A program made the translations under genes and the position numbers. This document shows positions 28,301 to 36,698 of a stretch of DNA of 64,000 bases, one piece after another (position 1 is the first letter of the stretch; every line of letters begins with the position of its first letter). The stretch comes from Moraxella sp035181385 (lineage in GTDB: Bacteria > Pseudomonadota > Gammaproteobacteria > Pseudomonadales > Moraxellaceae). The notes beneath the pieces are model-generated. The model had not been told where the DNA came from, searched no databases, and was given only the letters and a program-made list of their open reading frames with translations. The DNA is taken from NCBI RefSeq assembly GCF_035181385.1, contig NZ_JAXCJK010000002.1:62001-126000 (forward strand), given 5' to 3'.

Positions 28301-29531
28301 AAACGGCTGGTTCTTCACGCTCTACCATTTTTTTGGCAGATTTAATGGTTTGAGCAATGTTGTTTTGCAACAACTTAGCATAAGTAAATGGCTTGAACAG
28401 TTCTAGTGCCATTTTTTTAGGCAAACCACACTGATGTAGACGAAGCGTAGGACCTACCACAATCACCGAACGACCCGAATAATCCACACGCTTACCTAGC
28501 AGGTTCTGACGGAAACGACCTTGTTTACCTTTGATCATGTCAGCAAGTGATTTTAGTGGGCGTTTGTTAGAGCCAGTGATTGCACGCCCACGACGACCAT
28601 TATCCAATAAAGCGTCCACCGCTTCTTGGAGCATACGCTTTTCATTTCTGACAATAATATCAGGGGCATTTAATTCTAAAAGGCGTTTTAGACGGTTGTT
28701 ACGGTTAATAACACGACGATATAAATCGTTCAAATCACTTGTGGCAAAACGACCACCTTCAAGCGGCACCAATGGACGCAAATCTGGCGGTAACACTGGT
28801 AATACTGTCATTACCATCCATTCAGGCTTATTGCCAGAATCACAAAAAGATTCCAACAACTGCAATCGTTTTGACATTTTTTTCAGTTTAGTTTCTGAAC
28901 TGGTCTGTGGAATGAGTGCACGCAGTTCGTCAATTTCACCATCAACATCAATATCTTTTAGTAGATCTTGAATGGCCTCTGCACCCATTTTTGCAATAAA
29001 TTCATCGCCATATTGTTCAAGAGCAGTAAAATATTCTTCATCGTCAAGCAACTGATATTTTTCAAGAGCGGTCATACCAGGGTCGGTAACAATATAGCTT
29101 TCAAAATATAGTACTCTTTCGATATCACGCAAGGTAATATCAAGCAGTAGACCAATACGGCTTGGCAATGATTTTAAGAACCAAATATGAGCCACTGGAC
29201 TGGCCAGCTCAATATGCCCCATGCGGTCGCGACGAACTTTGGCAGTGGTAACCTCAACGCCACATTTTTCACAAATGATGCCTTGAAATTTACGGCGTTT
29301 ATATTTGCCACACAGACATTCAAAATCTTTGACAGGGCCAAAAATCTTGGCACAAAACAAGCCATCACGCTCAGGCTTAAAGGTACGATAGTTAATCGTT
29401 TCTGGTTTTTTAACCTCGCCATGCGACCATGACTTGATGGTATCAGGACTTGCCAAGGAAATTTGAATGCTGTCAAATTCTTTAATGCCGTTATCGGCAG
29501 GGCCTTTCATGATGTCTAATAAATCTTTCAA
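25305..29531 (-). CDS. rpoC: RNA polymerase beta' subunit
   Basis: Largest catalytic subunit of RNA polymerase, 1408 residues, close to the E. coli length. The zinc-binding CLCGKYKRRKFQGIICEKCG is near residue 70, the catalytic magnesium loop NADFDGDQMAVH at mid-protein, and the bridge-helix and trigger-loop regions follow. The second zinc cluster is CESGHGVCAKCYGRD. The start is a TTG at 29531: it gives MKDLLDIMKGP, matching the conserved MKDLL start, and GGAG lies seven bases upstream. The first in-frame ATG is seven codons later. It follows rpoB by 94 bases and ends the operon. Confidence 0.97.
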   Translation of the reverse strand: MKDLLDIMKGPADNGIKEFDSIQISLASPDTIKSWSHGEVKKPETINYRTFKPERDGLFCAKIFGPVKDFECLCGKYKRRKFQGIICEKCGVEVTTAKVRRDRMGHIELASPVAHIWFLKSLPSRIGLLLDITLRDIERVLYFESYIVTDPGMTALEKYQLLDDEEYFTALEQYGDEFIAKMGAEAIQDLLKDIDVDGEIDELRALIPQTSSETKLKKMSKRLQLLESFCDSGNKPEWMVMTVLPVLPPDLRPLVPLEGGRFATSDLNDLYRRVINRNNRLKRLLELNAPDIIVRNEKRMLQEAVDALLDNGRRGRAITGSNKRPLKSLADMIKGKQGRFRQNLLGKRVDYSGRSVIVVGPTLRLHQCGLPKKMALELFKPFTYAKLLQNNIAQTIKSAKKMVEREEPAVWDMLASVIREHPVLLNRAPTLHRLGLQAFEPVLIEGKAIQLHPLVCAAFNADFDGDQMAVHVPLTLEAQLEARALMMSTNNILSPANGEPIIVPSQDVVLGLYYISRSHVNAKGENMVFSTVNETLRAIGSDDLSVNAKIKVRVTETIIDEKTGEKTTKTEVKDTVAGRLLIWNIMPEGMAFSECNQEMTKKNISKLLNSCYRKLGVKESVLFADHLMYLGFAQATLSGISIGMEDMVIPPAKKEIMEAADAEVREIEQQFEQGFVTAGERYNKVVDIWSRTSDKIANAMMDNLSTDEVVNSDGETEREKSFNSIYMMADSGARGSATQIRQLAGMRGLMAKPDGSIIETPIKANFREGLTVLQYFISTHGARKGLADTALKTANSGYLTRRLVDVAQDLVITIDDCGTESGQRMTPVIDGGEIVERLGDRVLGRVTAKDVLTADGEVIAPAGTLIDERMVEKLDANAIDEVYVRSVITCESGHGVCAKCYGRDLARGHLVNIGESVGVMAAQSIGEPGTQLTMRTFHVGGAASAAAVDNSVSVGSNGTVRFHNMKTVEHADGHLVVVSRSAEIGVADTQGRERERYKVPYGSNVLLRDGAEVLAGDVIAKWDPHTHPIITEFAGVARFSDITDGMTATVKVDETTGMSSFEILASKDRPSIAKDLRPAIILDTADGKEVIYFLPAETVIRVSEGEQVTAGSVLGRVPQATSGTKDITGGLPRVADLFEARRPKDHAIMAEMSGVVSFGKETKGKNRFIITDEDGNVHEELIPKWRQINVFEGETVERGEVVSDGPQNPHDILRLKGETALANYIVNEVQEVYRLQGVKINDKHIEVIVRQMLRKVEITDGGDSSYFKGDQAEYTKIRALNEELIANNKFPVQFERQLLGITKASLATESFISAASFQETTRVLTAAATMGKVDDLTGLKENVVVGRLIPAGTGLAYHQNRKRKAELALENTTTNDDITLDDILAPSDALSTEDSFAKAFADELGQDS

Positions 29532-29625
29532 AAGGATTCTCCATTATGTTCGTCAAATCGGTATTCGTTAATTCATTCACCTAGGCAATGACAAGCCTAG
29601 ATGAATGTGATTTCTCGGGTTTGAC

Positions 29626-32600
29626 TTATTTTTTCTTTTCTTTTAAATCAATATTAATACCCAACGAACGAATTTCTTTGGTCAGTACATTAAATGACTC
29701 TGGCATACCTGGGTTCATATATTGCTCACCATCAACGATATTTTTATACATACGAGTACGACCTTCAACATCGTCTGATTTGACGGTAAGCATTTCTTGC
29801 AAGGTATAAGTTGCCCCATACGCCTCCAATGCCCAAACCTCCATCTCACCAAAACGCTGACCACCAAACTGGGCTTTACCACCAAGCGGTTGCTGGGTAA
29901 CAAGGCTGTACGAACCAGTTGAACGGGCGTGCATCTTATCATCAACCAAGTGGTTTAGCTTAAGCATGTACATATAGCCTACAGTTACAGGACGGTCAAA
30001 CTTCTTACCAGTACGACCATCGTATAGCGTCTGCTGGCCCGATTTATCAAGACCCGCAAGTTCCAACAGCTCTTTAATTTGTGTTTCTTTAGCGCCATCA
30101 AAGACTGCCGTACCCATCGGTACACCTTTGCGTAAATTTTCTGACATCGCTAAGATATCTTCATCAGATAGGCTATTTAAATCAACTTGCTCGCCACCAA
30201 CTTTATTGTAAATCTTATCTAAAAATTCACGCAATTCGCTGACAGCCGCCTGAGCACGCATCATATCATTGATCTTATCTCCAAGACCACGAGCTGCCAT
30301 GCCCAAGTGAGTTTCTAACACCTGACCGATGTTCATACGCGACGGTACACCCAGCGGATTTAGCACAATGTCCACAGGATTGCCATTTTCATCATAAGGC
30401 ATATCCTCAACAGGCATAATGCGTGATACCACCCCTTTGTTACCATGGCGACCTGCCATCTTATCACCAGGCTGAATACGACGCTTAACCGCCAAATAAA
30501 CCTTAACGATTTTTTGTACGCCATGAGCCAAGTCATCACCTTGCGTTAATTTGCGTTTTTTCTCAGCAAATTTGTTATCAATTTCTTTTTGCTTGTCGCT
30601 AAGATACTCAGCAATTTGATTAAGACGCTCAGACACATCTTCTTTGGCTGGCTGAATATCAAGCAGACTTTCAAGCGATAAGCTTTCCATATCAGTACCA
30701 CTTAGTATCGTACCTGCTTTAAAGCCTGCACCACCACTGATGGTTTCACCTTCTAGCAAATGTACAATACGACTGCGAGCTGCTGCCTCAAAGATGACCA
30801 ACTCTTCTTTTAAGTCTTTGCGATAACTGTCAAGCATGGCTTTTTCAATTGACTTGGCACGGCTGTCTTTTTCCAGCCCATCACGGGTGAAAACCTGCAC
30901 ATCAATGACCGTGCCTTTTGTTGATGAAGGCACACGAAGAGAGGTATCTTTCACATCGGCTGCTTTTTCACCAAAAATCGCACGCAACAGCTTTTCTTCT
31001 GGGGTTAGTTGACTTTCACCTTTTGGTGTTACTTTACCCACTAAGATATCGCCTGCATCTACTTCTGCACCGATATAAACAATACCTGCCTCGTCTAGAT
31101 TGGCAAGTGCTGCCTCACCCACATTAGGAATATCGCCTGTAATCTCCTCAGGTCCTAATTTGGTATCACGAGCCACACAGGTTAGCTCTTGAATATGAAT
31201 GGTGGTAAAGCGGTCTTCTTGTACCACACGCTCAGAAAGCAAGATAGAGTCTTCAAAATTATAGCCATTCCAAGGCATGAATGCCACACGCATATTTTGA
31301 CCAAGAGCCAATTCACCCAAATCAGTTGATGGACCATCTGCCAAAATATCACCACGAGCAATGGCATCACCTTGGTTCACAATAATACGCTGATTGATAC
31401 AGGTATTTTGGTTCGAGCGAGTGTATTTGATCAGATTATAAATATCAATGCCCGCCTCACCTGCGGTCATTTCATCTTCGTTCACACGCACAATCACACG
31501 GCTGGCATCTACTTCTTCAATCGTACCACCACGCTTGGCAACCACACACACGCCAGAATCTCGTGCGACATGACGCTCCATGCCAGTACCAACCAATGGC
31601 TTATCAGAACGCAAAGTAGGCACAGCTTGGCGTTGCATGTTTGCACCCATCAAAGCACGGTTGGCATCATCATGCTCCAAGAAAGGAATCAAGCTAGCAG
31701 CAACAGAGACAACTTGGCGTGGCGATACATCCATGTGTGTTACTTTATCCACGCCCATGCGTACCGATTCACCTTGATGGCGTACCATGACCATTTCTTC
31801 AGTCAATTCACCCTTGTCATTCATTGGTGAATCTGCCTGTGCAATTACAGAACCAACCTCTTCAATGGCACTCATATATTCAATATCATCGGTTACTTTG
31901 CCATCAATAACCCGACGATACGGCGTTTCTAAAAAACCAAAATTATTGGTTTTGGCAAATACCGCCAATGAGTTAATCAAACCAATGTTTGGACCTTCAG
32001 GTGTTTCAATTGGACAGACACGACCATAATGAGTATTATGCACATCTCGCACCTCAAAGCCTGCTCGCTCACGAGTTAGACCGCCAGGACCAAGTGCAGA
32101 CACACGGCGTTTATGGGTAATCTCAGATAATGGATTGTTTTGATCCATAAACTGCGATAACTGTGATGAACCGAAAAACTCTTTAATTGCCGCTGCAACA
32201 GGTTTTGAATTAATCAAATCCTGCGGTGATAAACTGTCTGACTCAGCTGTGGTCAAACGCTCTTTTACTGCACGCTCAACACGAGCCAGACCGATACGAA
32301 ACTGATTTTCGGTCATCTCGCCCACCGAGCGAATACGGCGGTTACCCAAATGGTCAATGTCATCAACTTCGCCACGACCGTTACGGATTTCTATCAACTC
32401 TTTTAGTACATCAACGATATCTTGGTTTGATAATACGCCTTGTTCACGCTGTGCATTGATATCATCGGTTTCAATGAACTCACGCCCCAAACGACGATTA
32501 AACTTCATACGGCCAACATTAGATAAGTCGTAACGCTCTTGGCTAAAAAACATTTGTTCAAACAACTTTTCAGCCGTCTCTAGCGTTGGTGGCTCACCTG

Positions 32601-33735
32601 GACGCATGACTTTGTAAATTTCAATCAAAGCCTCTTCACGACTAAGCACCGTATCGGCGCGTAAAGTATCGGCAATATACGCACCATGATCAATATCATT
32701 TGTAAATAAAATCTTGAATCCTTTGATATTCTTATCAGCAAGTTTTACCAAAAGTTCATGATCAATCAACGTATTTGCACGAGCAATCACCTCATCATGA
32801 TAAACAATATCTTCTGCCAAAATACGCTCATACAAATACTCATCAGGCACAGCCAGCTTAGTCATGCCAGATGCCATGATTTCTTTGATGCGGCGAGCAT
32901 TAATACGCTTGCCCTGCTCAACAATCACCTTGCCCTCTGGCGACACAATATCAAATTGTGCCATCTCACCTTGCAAACGCTCTGCCACCAATTGCACTTC
33001 AAAAGATTCTTCACCTTTATATACTTCAATGGTTTCAAAGAAAGTATTTAAAATATCGGCAGTATCCATACCAATGGCACGCAAGATGATGGTTGCAAGC
33101 AACTTACGGCGACGGTCAATACGAGCATATACCAAGTCTTTGACATCAAATTCAAAATCAAGCCAAGAGCCACGATAAGGAATGATACGAGCATTATAAA
33201 GCACCTTACCACTTGAATGCGTTTTACCTTTATCATGATCAAAAAATACGCCAGGTGAACGATGTAATTGAGAGACGATGACTCGTTCAGTACCATTAAT
33301 AATAAATGTACCATTATCTGTCATCAATGGGATTTCTCCCATAAATACACTTTGCTCACGAATGTCTTTGATGGCAGCCTTGCTATCTTTGTCCTTATTG
33401 TCTTTATCTTTTAAGACCAAACGGATTTTTACACGCAGTGGTGCAGCAAAAGTCGAGCCACGCATGATGCATTCACGCTCATCAAATTCTGGTTCACCTA
33501 AATAATATTCAACAAACTGTAATTCAGCATTACCTGAATGGCTGGTAATTGGGAAAATTGATGAAAAAGCTGCCTGTAAGCCAACATTTGCACGCTCTCT
33601 TGGCTTTTTATGCTCTTGCAAAAACTGCTCGTAAGAATCCACTTGAATGGCCAATAAATATGGCACATCCATGACGTCTGGAAGTCTAGAAAAACTTTTA
33701 CGAATGCGTTTCTTTTCGGTATAAGAATAAGCCAT
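29626..33735 (-). CDS. rpoB: RNA polymerase beta subunit
   Basis: Second large catalytic subunit, 1369 residues. The rifampicin pocket SQLSQFMDQNNPLSEITHKRR is wild-type in every residue visible, implying susceptibility by that criterion. Just after it the sequence reads VRDVHNTHYGR, with Asn at the position of E. coli Pro564. The C-terminal clamp-anchoring region with MNIGQVLETHLG and AQFGGQRFGEMEVWALEAYGA is complete. The ATG at 33735 follows AAGGA by six bases. The gene has its own promoter and a leader of about 300 bases, uncoupled from rplJL by a terminator. Confidence 0.98.
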   Translation of the reverse strand: MAYSYTEKKRIRKSFSRLPDVMDVPYLLAIQVDSYEQFLQEHKKPRERANVGLQAAFSSIFPITSHSGNAELQFVEYYLGEPEFDERECIMRGSTFAAPLRVKIRLVLKDKDNKDKDSKAAIKDIREQSVFMGEIPLMTDNGTFIINGTERVIVSQLHRSPGVFFDHDKGKTHSSGKVLYNARIIPYRGSWLDFEFDVKDLVYARIDRRRKLLATIILRAIGMDTADILNTFFETIEVYKGEESFEVQLVAERLQGEMAQFDIVSPEGKVIVEQGKRINARRIKEIMASGMTKLAVPDEYLYERILAEDIVYHDEVIARANTLIDHELLVKLADKNIKGFKILFTNDIDHGAYIADTLRADTVLSREEALIEIYKVMRPGEPPTLETAEKLFEQMFFSQERYDLSNVGRMKFNRRLGREFIETDDINAQREQGVLSNQDIVDVLKELIEIRNGRGEVDDIDHLGNRRIRSVGEMTENQFRIGLARVERAVKERLTTAESDSLSPQDLINSKPVAAAIKEFFGSSQLSQFMDQNNPLSEITHKRRVSALGPGGLTRERAGFEVRDVHNTHYGRVCPIETPEGPNIGLINSLAVFAKTNNFGFLETPYRRVIDGKVTDDIEYMSAIEEVGSVIAQADSPMNDKGELTEEMVMVRHQGESVRMGVDKVTHMDVSPRQVVSVAASLIPFLEHDDANRALMGANMQRQAVPTLRSDKPLVGTGMERHVARDSGVCVVAKRGGTIEEVDASRVIVRVNEDEMTAGEAGIDIYNLIKYTRSNQNTCINQRIIVNQGDAIARGDILADGPSTDLGELALGQNMRVAFMPWNGYNFEDSILLSERVVQEDRFTTIHIQELTCVARDTKLGPEEITGDIPNVGEAALANLDEAGIVYIGAEVDAGDILVGKVTPKGESQLTPEEKLLRAIFGEKAADVKDTSLRVPSSTKGTVIDVQVFTRDGLEKDSRAKSIEKAMLDSYRKDLKEELVIFEAAARSRIVHLLEGETISGGAGFKAGTILSGTDMESLSLESLLDIQPAKEDVSERLNQIAEYLSDKQKEIDNKFAEKKRKLTQGDDLAHGVQKIVKVYLAVKRRIQPGDKMAGRHGNKGVVSRIMPVEDMPYDENGNPVDIVLNPLGVPSRMNIGQVLETHLGMAARGLGDKINDMMRAQAAVSELREFLDKIYNKVGGEQVDLNSLSDEDILAMSENLRKGVPMGTAVFDGAKETQIKELLELAGLDKSGQQTLYDGRTGKKFDRPVTVGYMYMLKLNHLVDDKMHARSTGSYSLVTQQPLGGKAQFGGQRFGEMEVWALEAYGATYTLQEMLTVKSDDVEGRTRMYKNIVDGEQYMNPGMPESFNVLTKEIRSLGINIDLKEKKK

Positions 33736-34053
33736 TAAGATTCCTTACGTTAATTTGGAAGGGCCCATTGCAAGAACAAGAGCCAACCTTTAAAAATGAA
33801 AAACTGTCAATAAAAAGGACGGCTGTCAAACGCCCAGCAAACCCATGAAACCACCCAAACACACACGATGTGCCCAAACTGTAAGCCAACCACACAAACA
33901 CGACAAAGTGCCAAATGCCATATCGGCACTTAGCTAAATCTTTGGTTATTGCTGAACAATGTCGTTTTGCATAGAGCGTGTTTGTCCTTTTAGGTTGTGT
34001 TACCCGATTGACAATTCGGATAGACACAAAAGGTCAAATACTAAATTATAATA
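33736..34053 (-). promoter_or_regulatory. Promoter and long leader of rpoBC
   Basis: The promoter is TTGCAA (34073-34068), a 17-base spacer and TATAAT (34050-34045) on the minus strand. The transcript leader of about 300 bases is rich in G and U, with four GGG runs at 33875-33833. A 109-codon open frame here overlaps the rpoB start and is not believed to be a gene. No known riboswitch was recognised. Confidence 0.6.
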
Positions 34054-34092
34054 AAAAAAAGCCAAAATTGCAAGTGCAAAATTGGCTTTTTA
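34054..34092 (-). terminator. Terminator or attenuator between rplL and rpoB
   Basis: AAAAAGCCAA pairs with TTGGCTTTTT around an AT-rich interior, with a T run in the minus-strand direction. The rpoB -35 lies inside this hairpin. Confidence 0.75.
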
Positions 34093-34146
34093 ATAAATAA
34101 TTTCATTCAGCTATTAACTAGATATTAATAGCTTGAACAGACTAAA

Positions 34147-34518
34147 TTATTTAAGTTCAACAGAAGCACCAGCTTCTTCAAGTTTTTTCTTAAGCTCTTC
34201 AGCTTCAGCTTTAGATGCGCCTTCTTTAACAGTTTGTGGAGCACCTTCAACTAGGTCTTTAGCTTCTTTTAGACCTAGGCCAGTTACTTCACGCACAACT
34301 TTAATAACAGCTACTTTCTTGTCGCCGCCAGAAGTTAGAACAACATCAAAATCATCTTTTTCTTCAGCTGCCGCTGCTTCGCCGCCAGCTGCTGGAGCTG
34401 CTGCTAGAGCTGCTGCAGATACACCGAATTTTTCTTCCATCGCAGAGATAAGCTCAACGATTTCCATGACTGATTTTTCTGCGATTGCATCTAAGATTTG
34501 TTCGTTAGTTAGTGACAT
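34147..34518 (-). CDS. rplL: 50S ribosomal protein L7/L12
   Basis: Stalk protein that recruits translation GTPases. 123 residues, as usual. The N-terminal dimer domain (MSLTNEQILDAIAEKSVMEI) is followed by an Ala/Gly-rich hinge around residues 35-50, then the C-terminal factor-binding domain with KVAVIKVVREVTGLGLKEAK. The ATG has AGGA upstream. It follows rplJ by 69 bases, and a terminator lies 55 bases after the stop. Confidence 0.98.
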   Translation of the reverse strand: MSLTNEQILDAIAEKSVMEIVELISAMEEKFGVSAAALAAAPAAGGEAAAAEEKDDFDVVLTSGGDKKVAVIKVVREVTGLGLKEAKDLVEGAPQTVKEGASKAEAEELKKKLEEAGASVELK

Positions 34519-34587
34519 AGCAATTATTCCTATGAAATAAAATTATGAATTGAATAAAACGGATAATTTTCAAAAAAATTAAGAATA

Positions 34588-35091
34588 TTAAGCCGCTTCT
34601 GCTTGCAATTTGTCGCGAAGTGCAGCAAGAGTACGCGCAAGTTTGCCTGCTGCTGCTTCTTTCATTGTACCCATTAGGCGGGCGATGGCCTCGTCGTAAG
34701 TAGGTAGGGTAGCAAGCTTATCGATTGATTTAGCATCAATAAATTCGCCTTCAAAAGCCGCGCCTTTGATTTCGAACTTGTCGTTGCCCTTTGCAAATTC
34801 TTTAAACAGACGCGCTGCCGCACCTGGATGTTCATTAGAAAATGCAATTAAAGTAGGACCAACGAATACATCATTCATGCAAGCAAAATCAGTATCTTCC
34901 AAGGCACGGCGTAATAAAGTATTACGCACAATACGCATGTCGACACCTGCTGCACGAGCTGATTTACGAAGTTCGGTCATCTGTGCCACTGTTACGCCAC
35001 GAGAGTCGGCGACAACAGCAGAGAGCGCACCTTTGGCAGTTTCATTTACTTCAGCAACAATTGCTTGTTTGTCTTGAAGATTTAGTGCCAT
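34588..35091 (-). CDS. rplJ: 50S ribosomal protein L10
   Basis: Stalk base protein, 167 residues, that anchors L7/L12 dimers on 23S rRNA and, as the L10-L12 complex, represses its own mRNA in E. coli. The N-terminal rRNA-binding part contains AVVADSRGVTVAQMTELRK and NTLLRRA; the C-terminal helix ALRDKLQAEAA binds L12. GGAG is eight bases before the ATG. A long structured leader (35092-35342) precedes it. Confidence 0.97.
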   Translation of the reverse strand: MALNLQDKQAIVAEVNETAKGALSAVVADSRGVTVAQMTELRKSARAAGVDMRIVRNTLLRRALEDTDFACMNDVFVGPTLIAFSNEHPGAAARLFKEFAKGNDKFEIKGAAFEGEFIDAKSIDKLATLPTYDEAIARLMGTMKEAAAGKLARTLAALRDKLQAEAA

Positions 35092-35104
35092 GGGTTGTCT
35101 CCAT

Positions 35105-35342
35105 ATTTATTATCTAAAAAAAGATAATAAGCAAATTTCACAAATCTATACAGATTTGCACCAATATACGGCGACTTATCGTCTTTCCGTCTGCGTAGGC
35201 TCATAATTTTATTTATAATTTAGGTGACTGCTTGATAACAAGCAATCACACCTACGGTCTTAGACAGCACAACCCGCTGTGCTGAACTAATAAAAATCGT
35301 TGTATTAATGAACTGTTACGGGAAATCATTAATCAATCGGTC
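35105..35342 (-). promoter_or_regulatory. Structured leader of rplJL, probable L10 leader
   Basis: About 240 bases between the promoter and rplJ. In the RNA (minus strand) GTGATTGCTTG and CAAGCAGTCAC (35250-35224) form an 11-base-pair stem with a four-base loop, extended by TAGGTG/CACCTA. A second hairpin AGCACA/TGTGCT lies at 35283-35266. Position and shape fit the L10-L12 autoregulatory leader known in bacteria; a covariance match would decide. Confidence 0.6.
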
Positions 35343-35370
35343 ATTATAAGTGAAAAACCACAAAAAGCAA
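35343..35370 (-). promoter_or_regulatory. Promoter of rplJL
   Basis: Minus-strand TTGCTT (35370-35365), a 16-base spacer and TATAAT (35348-35343), about 250 bases before rplJ. Confidence 0.7.
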
Positions 35371-35419
35371 GGATTATCTCAATTTGGTTTTTCACCAGTC
35401 ATGACATCAATCATGAAAA

Positions 35420-36121
35420 TTATTTGTTGGCACGATGTGGAACTGGATCGATTGCAATACCAGGGCCCATAGTGCTAGACAAAGTAATTTTCTTAATATA
35501 AACACCTTTAGAAGTGGCTGGTTTAGCACGCTTCAAATCATTCAACAACGCAGTTGCGTTTTGTTCAATCTGTTCGCCAGTAAAGCCAATTTGACCGATA
35601 GAAGCATGGATAATACCTGCTTTATCAACACGATATTGAGCCTGACCTGCTTTGGTATTTTTAACCGCAGTAGCAACATCAGCTGTCACTGTACCAACTT
35701 TTGGGTTTGGCATCAAACCACGCGGGCCAAGGATAGTACCTAGTTGACCAACCACACGCATGGCATCTGGAGATGCAATCACCACATCAAAATCTAGATT
35801 GCCAGCTTTGATACTGTCTGCCAAATCTTCAAAACCAACAACATCAGCACCTGCTTCTTTGGCAGCTTCAGCAGCTGCGCCTTGAGCAAAAACAGCAACA
35901 CGCTTGGTTTTGCCAGTACCTGCAGGTAGGTTGGTAGCACCACGAACCACTTGGTCAGATTTACGAGGATCAACACCTAGGTTGATAGCAATGTCGATAG
36001 ACTCTTTGAATTTTGCCGCTGGCAAATCATTTAAAACCGCAACCGCCTCTTCAATGGTGTATAGTTTATTACCATCAATTTTTTCATTGATTAGCTTTTG
36101 ACGCTTAGTTAGCTTAGCCAT
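35420..36121 (-). CDS. rplA: 50S ribosomal protein L1
   Basis: L1 stalk protein that binds 23S rRNA and moves with E-site tRNA; in E. coli it represses the rplK-rplA mRNA. 233 residues. Motifs are VDPRKSDQVVRGATNLPAGTG-type sequence near residue 50 and GPRGLMPNPKVGTVT in the middle. Its ATG overlaps the rplK stop as TAATG, so the two are translationally coupled. No terminator is obvious after the gene; the rplJ promoter starts about 50 bases downstream. Confidence 0.98.
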   Translation of the reverse strand: MAKLTKRQKLINEKIDGNKLYTIEEAVAVLNDLPAAKFKESIDIAINLGVDPRKSDQVVRGATNLPAGTGKTKRVAVFAQGAAAEAAKEAGADVVGFEDLADSIKAGNLDFDVVIASPDAMRVVGQLGTILGPRGLMPNPKVGTVTADVATAVKNTKAGQAQYRVDKAGIIHASIGQIGFTGEQIEQNATALLNDLKRAKPATSKGVYIKKITLSSTMGPGIAIDPVPHRANK

Positions 36122-36552
36122 TACACACCCTCCACATTCAGACCCATTGAGCGTGCAGTACCTGCAATGGTACGAATACCCGCTTCAAGTTCAGCAGCGG
36201 TTAGGTCTGCCTCTTTGGTTTTTACGATTTCTTCTAGTTGTGCACGAGTTACAGTACCAACTTTGTCTTTATTAGGTACGCTAGAACCCTTGGCAATGCC
36301 TGCTGCTTTACGCAGTAGAACGGCCGCAGGTGGCGACTTCATGATGAAAGTAAAAGACTTGTCGCTAAAAACAGTAATAACAACTGGGATTGGCAGGCCT
36401 GGTTCAAAGTTTGCAGATGCTGCATTAAACTCTTTACAAAAAGCCATGATATTTACACCTTTTTGACCCAAAGCTGGACCAATTGGTGGTGATGGATTCG
36501 CCTTACCAGCAGGCACTTGTAGTTTGATGTAACCATCAATCTTCTTTGCCAT
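36121..36552 (-). CDS. rplK: 50S ribosomal protein L11
   Basis: 143 residues of the GTPase-associated centre, needed for RelA activation and thiostrepton binding. The N-terminal KLQVPAGKANPSPPIGPALGQKGVN is conserved in substance, and the C-terminal rRNA-binding domain ends IAGTARSMGLNVEGV. GGAG lies about six bases before the ATG. The promoter is at 36670-36698. Confidence 0.98.
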   Translation of the reverse strand: MAKKIDGYIKLQVPAGKANPSPPIGPALGQKGVNIMAFCKEFNAASANFEPGLPIPVVITVFSDKSFTFIMKSPPAAVLLRKAAGIAKGSSVPNKDKVGTVTRAQLEEIVKTKEADLTAAELEAGIRTIAGTARSMGLNVEGV

Positions 36553-36669
36553 AAAATTTCTCCAATGGTGGGTGATGACGCTAAAAAAACTTAGCTCCCC
36601 AAGGTTAAGAATTAAAAAACATTTAATTCAACGAAAAGCTCCAAGCATAGCTTAGAGCCAAAAAAATAA

Positions 36670-36698
36670 TTATATCAAAATCAGTTTAATTTTTCAAC
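36670..36698 (-). promoter_or_regulatory. Promoter of rplKA
   Basis: Minus-strand TTGAAA (36698-36693), a 17-base spacer and TATAAT (36675-36670). The -35 lies inside the last codons of nusG, so rplKA can be transcribed separately. Confidence 0.7.

Noticed and set aside
33698..34027. 109-codon minus-strand frame in the rpoB leader
   Set aside because: It overlaps the rpoB start, has no family resemblance and no ribosome-binding site.
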